64,000 nucleotides of DNA from UBA7672 sp041166025 (GTDB lineage: Bacteria > Pseudomonadota > Alphaproteobacteria > Caulobacterales > Hyphomonadaceae). Every line of letters begins with the position of its first letter. Within the stretch, counting starts at the first letter, position 1. The notes below the pieces were generated by a model. That model was not told where the DNA came from, did no database searches, and saw nothing but the letters and a program-made list of their open reading frames with translations. Position numbers and translations under genes: made by a program. Shown piece by piece: positions 51,054 to 58,503 of this stretch. The stretch covers positions 23,254 to 87,253 of the forward strand of contig JBEAMJ010000010.1 in NCBI GenBank assembly GCA_041166025.1, given 5' to 3'.

Positions 51054-52190
51054 ATGATCACCGCCGCCACATCGCTCGTCGCCCTGCTCATGATGCAGCA
51101 GGGCGGAACCATGGTTCACCCGGAGAAGCCATCGGCCAATCCGCCGAAGGTCGAGACGGCCATCGCCATCCCGACGCCGCCGCCCAAACCCGAGAACCCC
51201 GTTGTCGGAAATGACCCGCGCACGGGCAAACCTGTCGCCAAGCGCGGGCTTGGGCCCAGCGACTATGCCTATGTCATGCCCGAAGGCGTCACCACGAAGG
51301 AGATCGTCTACTATTCCGAAGGCGTCCCCTGCTACGGCAAGATCTTCTACCCGAAGGGTTTCGACGCAACGAAGAAGACGCCCGCCATCGTGATGGGTCA
51401 GGGCTGGGCCGGCAGCCATGTCTCCATCGAGAAATACGCTGCCGCGTTCGCGAATCACGGCCTCGTCGCCATGACCATCGACTATCGCGGCTGGGGCAAT
51501 TCCTCCGGCCATGTCCGCCTGATCTCGCCCGTGGACATGGGCGGCGGAATGGAGAAGGACGAGACGCGCCACACGATCATCGAGAGCGCTACGGTCTGGG
51601 TGAAGCGCACCAAGCTCGATGCGCGCGACCAGCAGGACGATTATCGCAATGCCATCTCCTTCATCCAGGGCGAACCCGGCGTCGATCCGGATCGCATCGG
51701 CGTGTGGGGCTCGAGCTATGCCGGCGGAAACTCCGTGGCGGTCGCTGGGCAGGACGCGCGCGTGAAAGCCATCGCGATCCAGATTCCGGGCATCGGCGGC
51801 GATCCCACCGGCCTCAAGCCGCAGACCTATACCGGCCCCATCCTCGCTGACGCCATCAAGCGCGCCCGTACAGGCCAGGGCGCCGAGATGTGGACAGGCT
51901 ATTCGCGCTCGCTCCTCATCGACTCGGAGATGCTCGAAGCCAATCGAGAGAACAACACGCTGCAGTGGGCGAAGAATATCGGCGAGCGGCCCTTCATGGT
52001 GATCGTCGCGGAATTCGACGAGCTCATCAACAACGACAATGCCGGCAAGGCCGCTCTCAGCTATGCGACTGGACCCAAGGAATACATCGTCGTCGAGGAC
52101 ATCACCCATTTCGAGATGTACAGCGGGAAGCCGTTCGAGATTTCCAGCGAGGCCGCGGCGCGTTGGTTCAAGACGCACCTGATGAATTAA
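51054..52190 (+). CDS. Alpha/beta hydrolase, dipeptidyl-peptidase-like, probably secreted
   Basis: 378 residues. The N-terminal MITAATSLVALLMMQQGG is weakly signal-like, followed by a Pro-rich stretch. The hydrolase core has VMGQGWAGSHVSIEKYAAAFANHGLVAMTIDYRGWGNSSG (oxyanion region), the nucleophile elbow VWGSSYAGGNSV (Ser of GxSxAGG), Asp in IVAEFDELIN and His in EDITHFEMYSGKPFE. It is of the X-Pro dipeptidyl-peptidase/S15-like and hydrolase-4 superfamily. Substrate unknown. The gene stands alone, divergent to nothing and followed by a 230-bp AT-rich gap. Confidence 0.8.
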   Translation: MITAATSLVALLMMQQGGTMVHPEKPSANPPKVETAIAIPTPPPKPENPVVGNDPRTGKPVAKRGLGPSDYAYVMPEGVTTKEIVYYSEGVPCYGKIFYPKGFDATKKTPAIVMGQGWAGSHVSIEKYAAAFANHGLVAMTIDYRGWGNSSGHVRLISPVDMGGGMEKDETRHTIIESATVWVKRTKLDARDQQDDYRNAISFIQGEPGVDPDRIGVWGSSYAGGNSVAVAGQDARVKAIAIQIPGIGGDPTGLKPQTYTGPILADAIKRARTGQGAEMWTGYSRSLLIDSEMLEANRENNTLQWAKNIGERPFMVIVAEFDELINNDNAGKAALSYATGPKEYIVVEDITHFEMYSGKPFEISSEAAARWFKTHLMN

Positions 52191-52420
52191 CCTTTGTTCG
52201 TTTGGGGTCGCGGGCTGCGACCCTGATCTTGCGGGGTCTCGAAAGCGCCGAAATCGGAAATGCGATGTGCGGCCGGCCGCTCACACGCGAGGTCGGCCTG
52301 CACTTCCTCCACACCTCATCCACAGCGCAGGCATCAGCCTCGCCTCAGCTTTCAACTTTTTGTTCTTGTTTTCTTCTCTTTATGTACTAGTCTGTCAGGA
52401 TTGGTTACTCGTGCAGATCA
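52191..52420. other. Intergenic region before the radical SAM gene
   Basis: The right half (52350-52415) is unusually T-rich for this genome. It holds GTTC-N7-CTTC at 52362-52376, one base off the alphaproteobacterial LexA box (GTTC-N7-GTTC), and possible -10-like TATGTA. No gene is seen. Confidence 0.4.
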
Positions 52421-53548
52421 ATGCCGCAGGACAATTGGAATGCCAGATCACGCGAAGCTGACTGGAGCGGGCTGCGCGAGCAGGCTCGCGGGCGTGGCGC
52501 CCTGTCCAACGCGTCTGGACGGTTCGAACGCCAATATGTCGAACCCTTTGAGGACGGCTGGACCACACAGGAGCAGATCGCGGCGATCAGGACGGAAACC
52601 ATCCTCGAGAAACCGAAGACGATCATCACTTACAACACGTCGCCCGACATCTCGTTCGACCGGACAATCAATCCCTACAAGGGCTGCGAGAACGGGTGCA
52701 TCTATTGCTACGCGCGGCCCAATCATGCCTTTCGCGGGCTGTCCGCCGGCCTCGACTTCGAGACCAAGATCTTCGTCAAGCCGTCCGCCCCCGCCCTCCT
52801 CCGGCGCGAGCTCGCGAAGAAGACGTACAAGCCCGGCCTCATCATGCTGGCCGGGGACACGGACATCTACCAGCCCGTCGAGAAGGAATTGTGCATCACG
52901 CGCGGCATCCTCGAAGTGCTGTCCGAGTTTGATCATCCCGCCGCCCTGATCACCAAGTCAGCCCTCATACTCCGCGATCTCGACCTGCTGGCGCCGATGG
53001 CTGCGAAGGGGCTGGTCTCGGTCGCGGTCTCGTTCACAACACTCGACCGCAGACTTGCGCGCGCCATGGAGCCGCGATGCGCAGCGCCGCATCGCCGGCT
53101 CGATGTCATGCGCGAGCTGTCATCCGCCGGCGTGCCCGTCACTGCGATGACAGCGCCCTTGATTCCCGCGCTCAACGAGCCCGAGCTTGAAGCTCTTCTG
53201 GAAGCGGCAGCCGATGCGGGCGCACGGCGTGCGGGTTATGTGCTTCTACGCTTGCCGCTTGAAATCGCGGGGCTCTTTACCGAGTGGCTGGAGGCCCACT
53301 ATCCTGACCGCGCCAGGCGCGTGATGTCGCTCCTCCGCGGCATGCATAAAGGCCAAGACTACCGTTCGGACTGGAAGGTCCGCCAACGCGGCGAAGGTCC
53401 CTACGCCCGGCTGATAGCTGCGCGATTCAATAACACGACCCGACGGCTAGGCCTCAATACCGAACGTACAGCTCTCCGAACCGATCTTTTCCGCGTACCG
53501 TCTTCCAAAGACGCCGGCAGCCAGGTGGGACTGTTCGACGATGCTTGA
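52421..53548 (+). CDS. PA0069-family (SplB-like) radical SAM protein
   Basis: 375 residues. The radical SAM cluster motif is C89-x3-C93-x2-C96 in GCENGCIYCYARPN, with the surrounding YNTSPDISFDRTINPYKGC context of the PA0069/SPL family. A conserved MLAGDTDIYQPVEKELCITRGILEVL and the C-terminal helical part follow. Distant relatives repair spore photoproduct; the role of the non-spore PA0069 branch is not settled. ATG 52421 lies directly after the AT-rich leader. Confidence 0.85.
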   Translation: MPQDNWNARSREADWSGLREQARGRGALSNASGRFERQYVEPFEDGWTTQEQIAAIRTETILEKPKTIITYNTSPDISFDRTINPYKGCENGCIYCYARPNHAFRGLSAGLDFETKIFVKPSAPALLRRELAKKTYKPGLIMLAGDTDIYQPVEKELCITRGILEVLSEFDHPAALITKSALILRDLDLLAPMAAKGLVSVAVSFTTLDRRLARAMEPRCAAPHRRLDVMRELSSAGVPVTAMTAPLIPALNEPELEALLEAAADAGARRAGYVLLRLPLEIAGLFTEWLEAHYPDRARRVMSLLRGMHKGQDYRSDWKVRQRGEGPYARLIAARFNNTTRRLGLNTERTALRTDLFRVPSSKDAGSQVGLFDDA

Positions 53549-53598
53549 CGTTGCGGTGCATTCGGCCTTCGCTTCTCTCCACAGCGGGGAGTTGACGG

Positions 53599-54021
53599 AT
53601 GATCAGGTCAGCAGTTTCCGGATGCGCCATTGCGCTGGCGACAATCCTCCTGCAGGCGTCGGCCGGCGCCCAGCGCTGGGCAGCGCCGAACTGCGCCGAA
53701 CCGGTTACGCAGGCCGAGATCAACATGTGCGCTCGGGCGGATCAGGAATTGGCGGAAGCGGAGATGAGTGCGGTGTATGACCTCCTGCTTGCCCAGCTTC
53801 AGGATCAGGATCGCATCTTCGCAGATAGCGGTCCCGAATTCGTAGGCGCCGAGATTCTGCTCCGCGAATCGCAGGAAGCCTGGAGCAGTGGCCGAAGCGA
53901 TTTCTGCGCCATACCCGGCCTCACATTTCGCGGCGGATCGATGCGCCCTGGCGTTGTCGCATCGTGCATGGCCGCGCTCGCAAGAAGCCGCGCCGAGGAC
54001 CTACGCTGGCTGATCGAATAG
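53599..54021 (+). CDS. DUF1311/LprI-like secreted protein
   Basis: 140 residues. A signal sequence (AVSGCAIALATILLQASAGAQ) leads into WAAPNCAEPVTQAEINMCARADQELAEAEMSAVYDLLLAQLQDQ, the DUF1311/LprI pattern of four conserved Cys (here NC, MC, FC, SC), Asn and Tyr. LprI was described as a lysozyme inhibitor, but most members are uncharacterised. It lies 50 bp after the radical SAM gene. A weak Shine-Dalgarno precedes ATG 53599. Confidence 0.75.
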   Translation: MIRSAVSGCAIALATILLQASAGAQRWAAPNCAEPVTQAEINMCARADQELAEAEMSAVYDLLLAQLQDQDRIFADSGPEFVGAEILLRESQEAWSSGRSDFCAIPGLTFRGGSMRPGVVASCMAALARSRAEDLRWLIE

Positions 54022-54048
54022 GCGTCAGGCTGCGCGCGGCAGTTATGG

Positions 54049-54102
54049 TAAACAGTCGCTTAATCATTGACTCAATGGGTTATTTACCCGGGTCAGCGAG
54101 TC
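54049..54102 (+). promoter_or_regulatory. ccrM leader with two GANTC sites and a CtrA-like element
   Basis: GACTC at 54069-54073 and GAGTC at 54098-54102 are GANTC sites, the target of the downstream enzyme. TAAA-N7-TTAA (54049-54063) is one mismatch from the CtrA box TTAA-N7-TTAA. In Caulobacter crescentus the ccrM promoter has a CtrA site and two GANTC sites, so a similar timing circuit is plausible here. Confidence 0.55.
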
Positions 54103-54144
54103 TCACTGCTTCAGTCCCGAACGGGCGTGGCGTGAGACAATTCC

Positions 54145-55329
54145 ATGGCGATCAAAACGATCGACCCGCAAGCTTCGAGCATCGTTCAGAAGAACGCGAA
54201 AGCGAAGACCGGCGCATCCGTCGCTGCAAAGATACTAGCGCCTCCCAAACTCCCACTCGACCAGATCGTGGTTGGTGACTGCGTCGCGTCGATGAATGCG
54301 CTCCCGCCTGCCTCGGTCGATCTCGTCTTTGCCGATCCGCCCTACAACCTGCAACTGGGAGGAGAACTTACCCGCCCCGACAACTCCCATGTCGATGCCG
54401 TGAATAACGACTGGGACAAGTTCGATTCGTTTGCCGCCTACGACACGTTCACCCGCGACTGGCTGAAGGCAGCGCGCCGCGTGTTGAAACCGGATGGGGC
54501 AATATGGGTGATCGGTTCCTATCACAACATTTTCCGCGTCGGCGCAGCGATCCAGGACCTGGGCTTCTGGATCCTCAACGATGTCGTGTGGAACAAGTCG
54601 AACCCAATGCCCAACTTCAAGGGCACGCGCCTGGCCAATGCGCATGAGACCCTGATCTGGGCCGCACGCAGCCAGGAGCAGAAGAAATACACGTTCAACT
54701 ACGACGCGCTCAAGGCCGGCAATGAGGACATCCAGGCACGCTCTGACTGGTGGACCTTCCCGATCTGCTCGGGCGGTGAACGGCTGAAGGGCGAGGATGG
54801 CCGCAAATCGCACCCAACGCAAAAGCCGGAAGCCCTGCTCCATCGCGTCATCGTCGGCACGACCAATCCGGGTGATGTGATCCTCGACCCGTTCTTCGGC
54901 ACAGGCACGACGGGCGCCGTAGCCAAGCTGCTCGGCCGCCACTTCATCGGCCTTGAGCGAGATCCGGATTATGTCGACGTCGCCACCCGCCGCATCGCCA
55001 ACGTCCGCGCACTTGGCGCCGAGGACATTGAGGTCCAGTCATCGAAGAAAGCCGAGCCTCGCGTGCCGTTCGGTGCGCTGGTTGAGCATGGACTCGTTCG
55101 CCCCGGCGATCGCCTGTTCTGCCCACAGAACCGTCACGTCGCCCGCGTCCGCGCCGATGGTTCGCTGGCCAACGGAGACGCCAGCGGCTCCATCCACCGC
55201 ATGGGCGCCCATGTGCAGAATGCGCCCTCGTGCAACGGCTGGACGTTCTGGCACTATAAGTCAGATCAGGGCCTCGCTCCGATCGACCTTCTGCGTCGCA
55301 AGTTCCGTACGCAGATGGGCCTGAGTTAG
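54145..55329 (+). CDS. ccrM: CcrM cell-cycle DNA adenine methyltransferase (GANTC)
   Basis: 394 residues. N6-adenine methyltransferase motifs FADPPYNLQLGGELTRPDNSHVDAVNNDWDKFDSFAAYD (catalytic DPPY 64-67), SYHNIFRVGA, WNKSNPMPNFKGTRLANAHETLIWA, HPTQKPEALLHRVI and LDPFFGTGTTGAVAKLLGRHFIGLERD. The C-terminal domain (SGSIHRMGAHVQNAPSCNGWTFWHYKSDQGLAPIDLLRRKFR) is diagnostic for CcrM. Residues 1-38 are an N-terminal Lys/Ala-rich extension absent from the 358-residue Caulobacter enzyme; ATG 54145 has only a weak ribosome binding site. It methylates GANTC after replication and controls cell-cycle genes. Confidence 0.96.
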   Translation: MAIKTIDPQASSIVQKNAKAKTGASVAAKILAPPKLPLDQIVVGDCVASMNALPPASVDLVFADPPYNLQLGGELTRPDNSHVDAVNNDWDKFDSFAAYDTFTRDWLKAARRVLKPDGAIWVIGSYHNIFRVGAAIQDLGFWILNDVVWNKSNPMPNFKGTRLANAHETLIWAARSQEQKKYTFNYDALKAGNEDIQARSDWWTFPICSGGERLKGEDGRKSHPTQKPEALLHRVIVGTTNPGDVILDPFFGTGTTGAVAKLLGRHFIGLERDPDYVDVATRRIANVRALGAEDIEVQSSKKAEPRVPFGALVEHGLVRPGDRLFCPQNRHVARVRADGSLANGDASGSIHRMGAHVQNAPSCNGWTFWHYKSDQGLAPIDLLRRKFRTQMGLS

Positions 55330-55336
55330 CAGCGTT

Positions 55337-55708
55337 TCATCGTGCGACGCTCAGCCTCTTCTTCGCCTGCTCGCGCTTCAGCTTAAACCCTACCCGCGCA
55401 ATGGCCTCGATCGCGGGAATCAGCTCGCGCCCCAGCGGCGTCAATGAGTACTCGACCGAGGGCGGCGAGGTATCAACGACGCGCCGTTCGACAATGCCGG
55501 TCGATTCCATTTCCTTGAGCCGCGTCGACAGCATCTTGGCCGAGATCGGCTTCACATCTGCCCGCAATTCTGAGAATCGACGCGCCCCGCCTGACAGATA
55601 CCAGATGATGTTGGGCGTCCACGCCCCGCCGATCAGGTCCATGCATGCGCCGATGGGGCACATTCCGACCTGATCGCGTACACGGCTCTTGCGGACCTTC
55701 AATGGCAT
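55337..55708 (-). CDS. HxlR-family transcriptional regulator
   Basis: 123 residues. CPIGACMDLIGGAWTPNIIWYLSGGARRFSELRADVKPISAKMLSTRLKEMESTGIVERRVVDTSPPSVEYSLTPLGRELIPAIEAIA is the HxlR winged helix with the conserved Cys near the N-terminus, often a redox or electrophile sensor. Divergent from gstA, 116 bp between starts, so it probably controls that gene and itself. Confidence 0.9.
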   Translation of the reverse strand: MPLKVRKSRVRDQVGMCPIGACMDLIGGAWTPNIIWYLSGGARRFSELRADVKPISAKMLSTRLKEMESTGIVERRVVDTSPPSVEYSLTPLGRELIPAIEAIARVGFKLKREQAKKRLSVAR

Positions 55709-55719
55709 AGGGTCTTCCC

Positions 55720-55754
55720 GGTTACCTCATGGTTACGCGAATTTTTCTGGTAAC
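55720..55754. promoter_or_regulatory. Repeated GGTTAC elements between hxlR and gstA
   Basis: GGTTACC (55720-55726), GGTTAC (55731-55736) and the inverted copy GGTAAC (55749-55754) lie within 35 bp of AT-containing DNA. They form a direct plus inverted arrangement suitable for a dimeric winged-helix regulator. Assignment to the HxlR protein is inference. Confidence 0.45.
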
Positions 55755-55824
55755 ATCGCGGCACATGGTTTCCAAACGTAATCTCCGCGCCTATGTCCCG
55801 GGCTAACCTAAATGGGAGCCATCC

Positions 55825-56442
55825 ATGAAGTTGTACTACGCCCCAGGCGCCTGTTCGCTTGCCACCCACATACTGCTGCGCGAAGCTGGCCTGCCGGTCG
55901 AGCTCGAGCGGGTCGACATCCGCAACAAGACGACCGAGCACGGCGAGGACTGGATGGGGCTCAATCCCAAGGGCTATGTCCCGGCGCTACGCTTGGACGA
56001 TGGGGAAATTCTCACCGAAAACCTCGTGCTCCACGGCTACATCGCCGATCTCAAGCCCGACGCAAGGCTTGCTCCCGCGCATGGAACGAAAGCTCGCCTG
56101 CGGCAGGATGAACTCGCCGTCTATGTCTCCACCGAGATCCACAAGACATTCGGCGCGATGTTCAATCCAGCGATGACCGAGGACGCCCGGAAGGCGACGA
56201 TCGATCGCCTGTACACTCGCTACAAGCTGATCGAGAAACTTCTGTCCGACGACCGCAGCTATCTCACCGGCGAGCAGTTCACCACGGTTGACGCCTATCT
56301 CTTCACGGTCACCAACTGGGCCAACATGCTGAAGATAGACCTCTCGGCTTTCCCGAAGCTGCTGGCCTTCCAGCAGCGCGTCGCCTCGCGCCCGGCCGTG
56401 CAGGCTTCGCTCGTCGCCGAAGGTCTCATAAAGGCAGCCTGA
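55825..56442 (+). CDS. gstA: Beta-class glutathione S-transferase
   Basis: 205 residues. MKLYYAPGACSLATHILLREAGLPVELERVDI has the beta-class Cys10, with ENLVLHGYIADLKPDA (in place of ESxAI) and a C-terminal all-helical domain. GGGAG precedes ATG 55825. It detoxifies electrophiles with glutathione in the cytosol. The divergent HxlR gene and the repeats between them suggest induction by electrophiles. It converges with the cytochrome P460 gene, 6 bp apart. Confidence 0.9.
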   Translation: MKLYYAPGACSLATHILLREAGLPVELERVDIRNKTTEHGEDWMGLNPKGYVPALRLDDGEILTENLVLHGYIADLKPDARLAPAHGTKARLRQDELAVYVSTEIHKTFGAMFNPAMTEDARKATIDRLYTRYKLIEKLLSDDRSYLTGEQFTTVDAYLFTVTNWANMLKIDLSAFPKLLAFQQRVASRPAVQASLVAEGLIKAA

Positions 56443-56448
56443 TCCCCA

Positions 56449-57000
56449 TTATCGCGTTATGGAAGAGGTCTGCGCTCGCGCGCGGGCTTCTTTCAGCGTT
56501 GGATAGAACTGCATGAAGACCGTGTCGGTCGTCCCGGCATGCTGGTCATGGCAGGAATAGCAGGCCTGGCTGCGGGGGATGGCGTTGCCCACGGTCGACG
56601 CGGCGCCGAAGCCGTAGAACGTCCAGGTGCCCGGCCCGCCCTTCTCGTCCTTCACATGCAGCGAGCGGCCGATCACCTCGCCCTGCGTCTGCCCGCCCTT
56701 GGCCGGCGCGATTTCCTCCACCGGCCGCCTCACCTCCAGCTGGAAGACGGCGCCGACGGGAAATACTCCAGTCGTCACGAAGGCCTCGTAGCTATCGGGA
56801 TCGAGCCTCACCGTGTTGAGCGTCACGCCGCCGTCGCCTTCATAGCTGAGCGCATAGGTCGTCCCCACTGTCGGCCAGCGGTCCATGTTCTGCGGAATCA
56901 CGATGCGACCCTCGTCATCGTAACCCGGCCCCGCAAAGGCGGCCGCCGCCAGCGCAACGCTGGCGAAAGCGCCGGCGGCAATCATGGCAAGGCGTTTCAT
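56449..57000 (-). CDS. Cytochrome P460-family periplasmic protein
   Basis: 183 residues with a signal peptide (MIAAGAFASVALAAAAFA). The family fold ends with C147-Y-S-C150-H151 haem motif in SQACYSCHDQHAGTTDTVFMQFYPTLKEARA. P460 proteins oxidise hydroxylamine through a Lys-crosslinked haem in nitrifiers; many non-nitrifier members have unknown redox roles. No other nitrogen-oxidation genes are present. It lies 165 bp after the paralog B gene on the same strand. Confidence 0.88.
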   Translation of the reverse strand: MKRLAMIAAGAFASVALAAAAFAGPGYDDEGRIVIPQNMDRWPTVGTTYALSYEGDGGVTLNTVRLDPDSYEAFVTTGVFPVGAVFQLEVRRPVEEIAPAKGGQTQGEVIGRSLHVKDEKGGPGTWTFYGFGAASTVGNAIPRSQACYSCHDQHAGTTDTVFMQFYPTLKEARARAQTSSITR

Positions 57001-57165
57001 GTAATGCGTCCCGTATCAGCGGCCCCCGTGTGCGGAGGCTCATGTTCAGACCGTGCATGATTCAGCGGCTTGCGTGATCGAAACGCAAGCGCCCTCGGCC
57101 CGCTTTTGCGGACGAAGATGCTGCCATTCAGGTCAAGCCGACTGGTCCTGCGCGCTTGGCGCTGC

Positions 57166-58290
57166 TCATTCCTCGTCGGCGTTCGCGGCCACGGTCTCCC
57201 CGGCGCGTTCCTGCGCCCGCGCGCCTGCAAGAATGCCTTCGAGCGCATAGTTGCCCTCGTGGCACGCGTACTCGTACGACGGTTGCGGCGAATGATTGAA
57301 GGCGATCTCGCCTTTCCATGCCTGCGTGTACTGGGATGAATCCTCGACAGTGAATTCGTAGACGATCTGCTTGTCGTCCCAGCGCGTGAAGCGCTCGGTC
57401 AGAACGCCATCCTTCGAGATGTAGCCACGCTGCTGGGGATGCACATTGCGCGTTTCCACGACCAGGCTGTCGGCTTCATACCAGCCGACGGAATCGCCCA
57501 GCCACTGCTTGATCACGCCAGGGCGGAAGCTCGCCCGCGCCTCGGCTGCAGTCCTGAAGATCGGCACGATACGCGCATCGTGCACCATCTCCACGAGGAT
57601 CATCGCGTGTGTCGGCGACTGCACGATCTGGTAGGTATTGTTGTACAGAACATTGTTCATCACCGGCCCGCCGGTGTTTCCAAAGCCGATAATGCAACGC
57701 TCCCCCATCGGCCGTGTCTCGGGATTATCATAGCTGCCGAAGCCCCCCCCGGCGTTACGGTCCACGGCGCCAGGTCCCTGGACGGTCCCGGTGGCCGAGG
57801 CGGCGCCAGTCGGGCGCGCTGCAGGTGCGGCCGGTCGGGCCTCCGGTGCGGCGCCCTTGCGGGGGATGCGGCCGTTGGCCGGCTCGGTGATCCAGGACGA
57901 GCGCGGCGTGCCTTTCACGCGCGCCACATGGCTGCCCTGGTCGACCCAGAAGGCGTTGTAGCCGCCCCCCGATAGCAGGTCGGTTCCGTCCAGTAGCTTT
58001 ACATCCTCAGGACGATTGGGTTTCGCGTCCTCGCGGGTCCTATTGTTGTAGTAGTCCGCCCCCTCCATACGGGCGACTTCCTCTTCCGTCATAACCAGGT
58101 TGGGATAGTCGGGCGCACGCTGCAGGTCGGTGATCGACGCATTGCTCCAGAAGCCCTGCAGGTCAGGAACGCCCCAGCTGGTCTTCGGCGGCGCATAGCC
58201 TGGCGCACTTGATTGGGCAGAAGCCATTCCCGCAAGCGCAAGCGAAGCCGCAGATGCGAACAGTGTGCAGGCCAAGCCTCTGGACAGCAT
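57166..58290 (-). CDS. Secreted protein of unknown function, paralog B
   Basis: 374 residues from ATG 58290 (GGAGGAGGATTCC upstream). A signal peptide (LACTLFASAASLALAGMASAQ) ends at about residue 26. Conserved blocks are LQGFWSNASI, GGYNAFWVDQG, VKGTPRSSWITEPANGRIP, GERCIIGFGNTGGPVMNNVLYNN, AMILVEMVHDARIVPIF, WLGDSVGWYEADSLVVETRNVHP, ERFTRWDDKQIVYEFTVEDSSQYTQAW and YEYACHEGNYALEGILAGAR. An Ala/Pro/Gly-rich insert lies around 170-205. Same family as 8479-9456 and 61760-62812. Divergent to the methylsuccinyl-CoA-dehydrogenase-like gene. Confidence 0.82.
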   Translation of the reverse strand: MLSRGLACTLFASAASLALAGMASAQSSAPGYAPPKTSWGVPDLQGFWSNASITDLQRAPDYPNLVMTEEEVARMEGADYYNNRTREDAKPNRPEDVKLLDGTDLLSGGGYNAFWVDQGSHVARVKGTPRSSWITEPANGRIPRKGAAPEARPAAPAARPTGAASATGTVQGPGAVDRNAGGGFGSYDNPETRPMGERCIIGFGNTGGPVMNNVLYNNTYQIVQSPTHAMILVEMVHDARIVPIFRTAAEARASFRPGVIKQWLGDSVGWYEADSLVVETRNVHPQQRGYISKDGVLTERFTRWDDKQIVYEFTVEDSSQYTQAWKGEIAFNHSPQPSYEYACHEGNYALEGILAGARAQERAGETVAANADEE

Positions 58291-58503
58291 GGAATCCTCC
58301 TCCGGGGGTCGGCGCGCGATGTCTTGCCGCAGCGCTCGGGTGTGACCGTTTTTGCAGCCAGCTCCGTAGAGAGGCAAGATTGGGCGGAAGCGCTTGGGTA
58401 TGTTTTTCCCCTTCACACGGCCTTGTGTAGGGACCGCGACATGATCTTTGCTGCGGCGCCGCAATCAGCTAGTGAAGCGTTCCGATTGCAGGAGTTCGGT
58501 CGA

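Noticed and set aside
51015..52178. Long leftward open frame antisense to the alpha/beta hydrolase
   Set aside because: The hydrolase motifs (GSSYAGG and others) are on the + strand; the antisense frame has no family character.
57046..57120. Hairpins CTTGCGT/ACGCAAG between paralog B and cytochrome P460
   Set aside because: No T run follows on either strand, so a terminator call is not supported.
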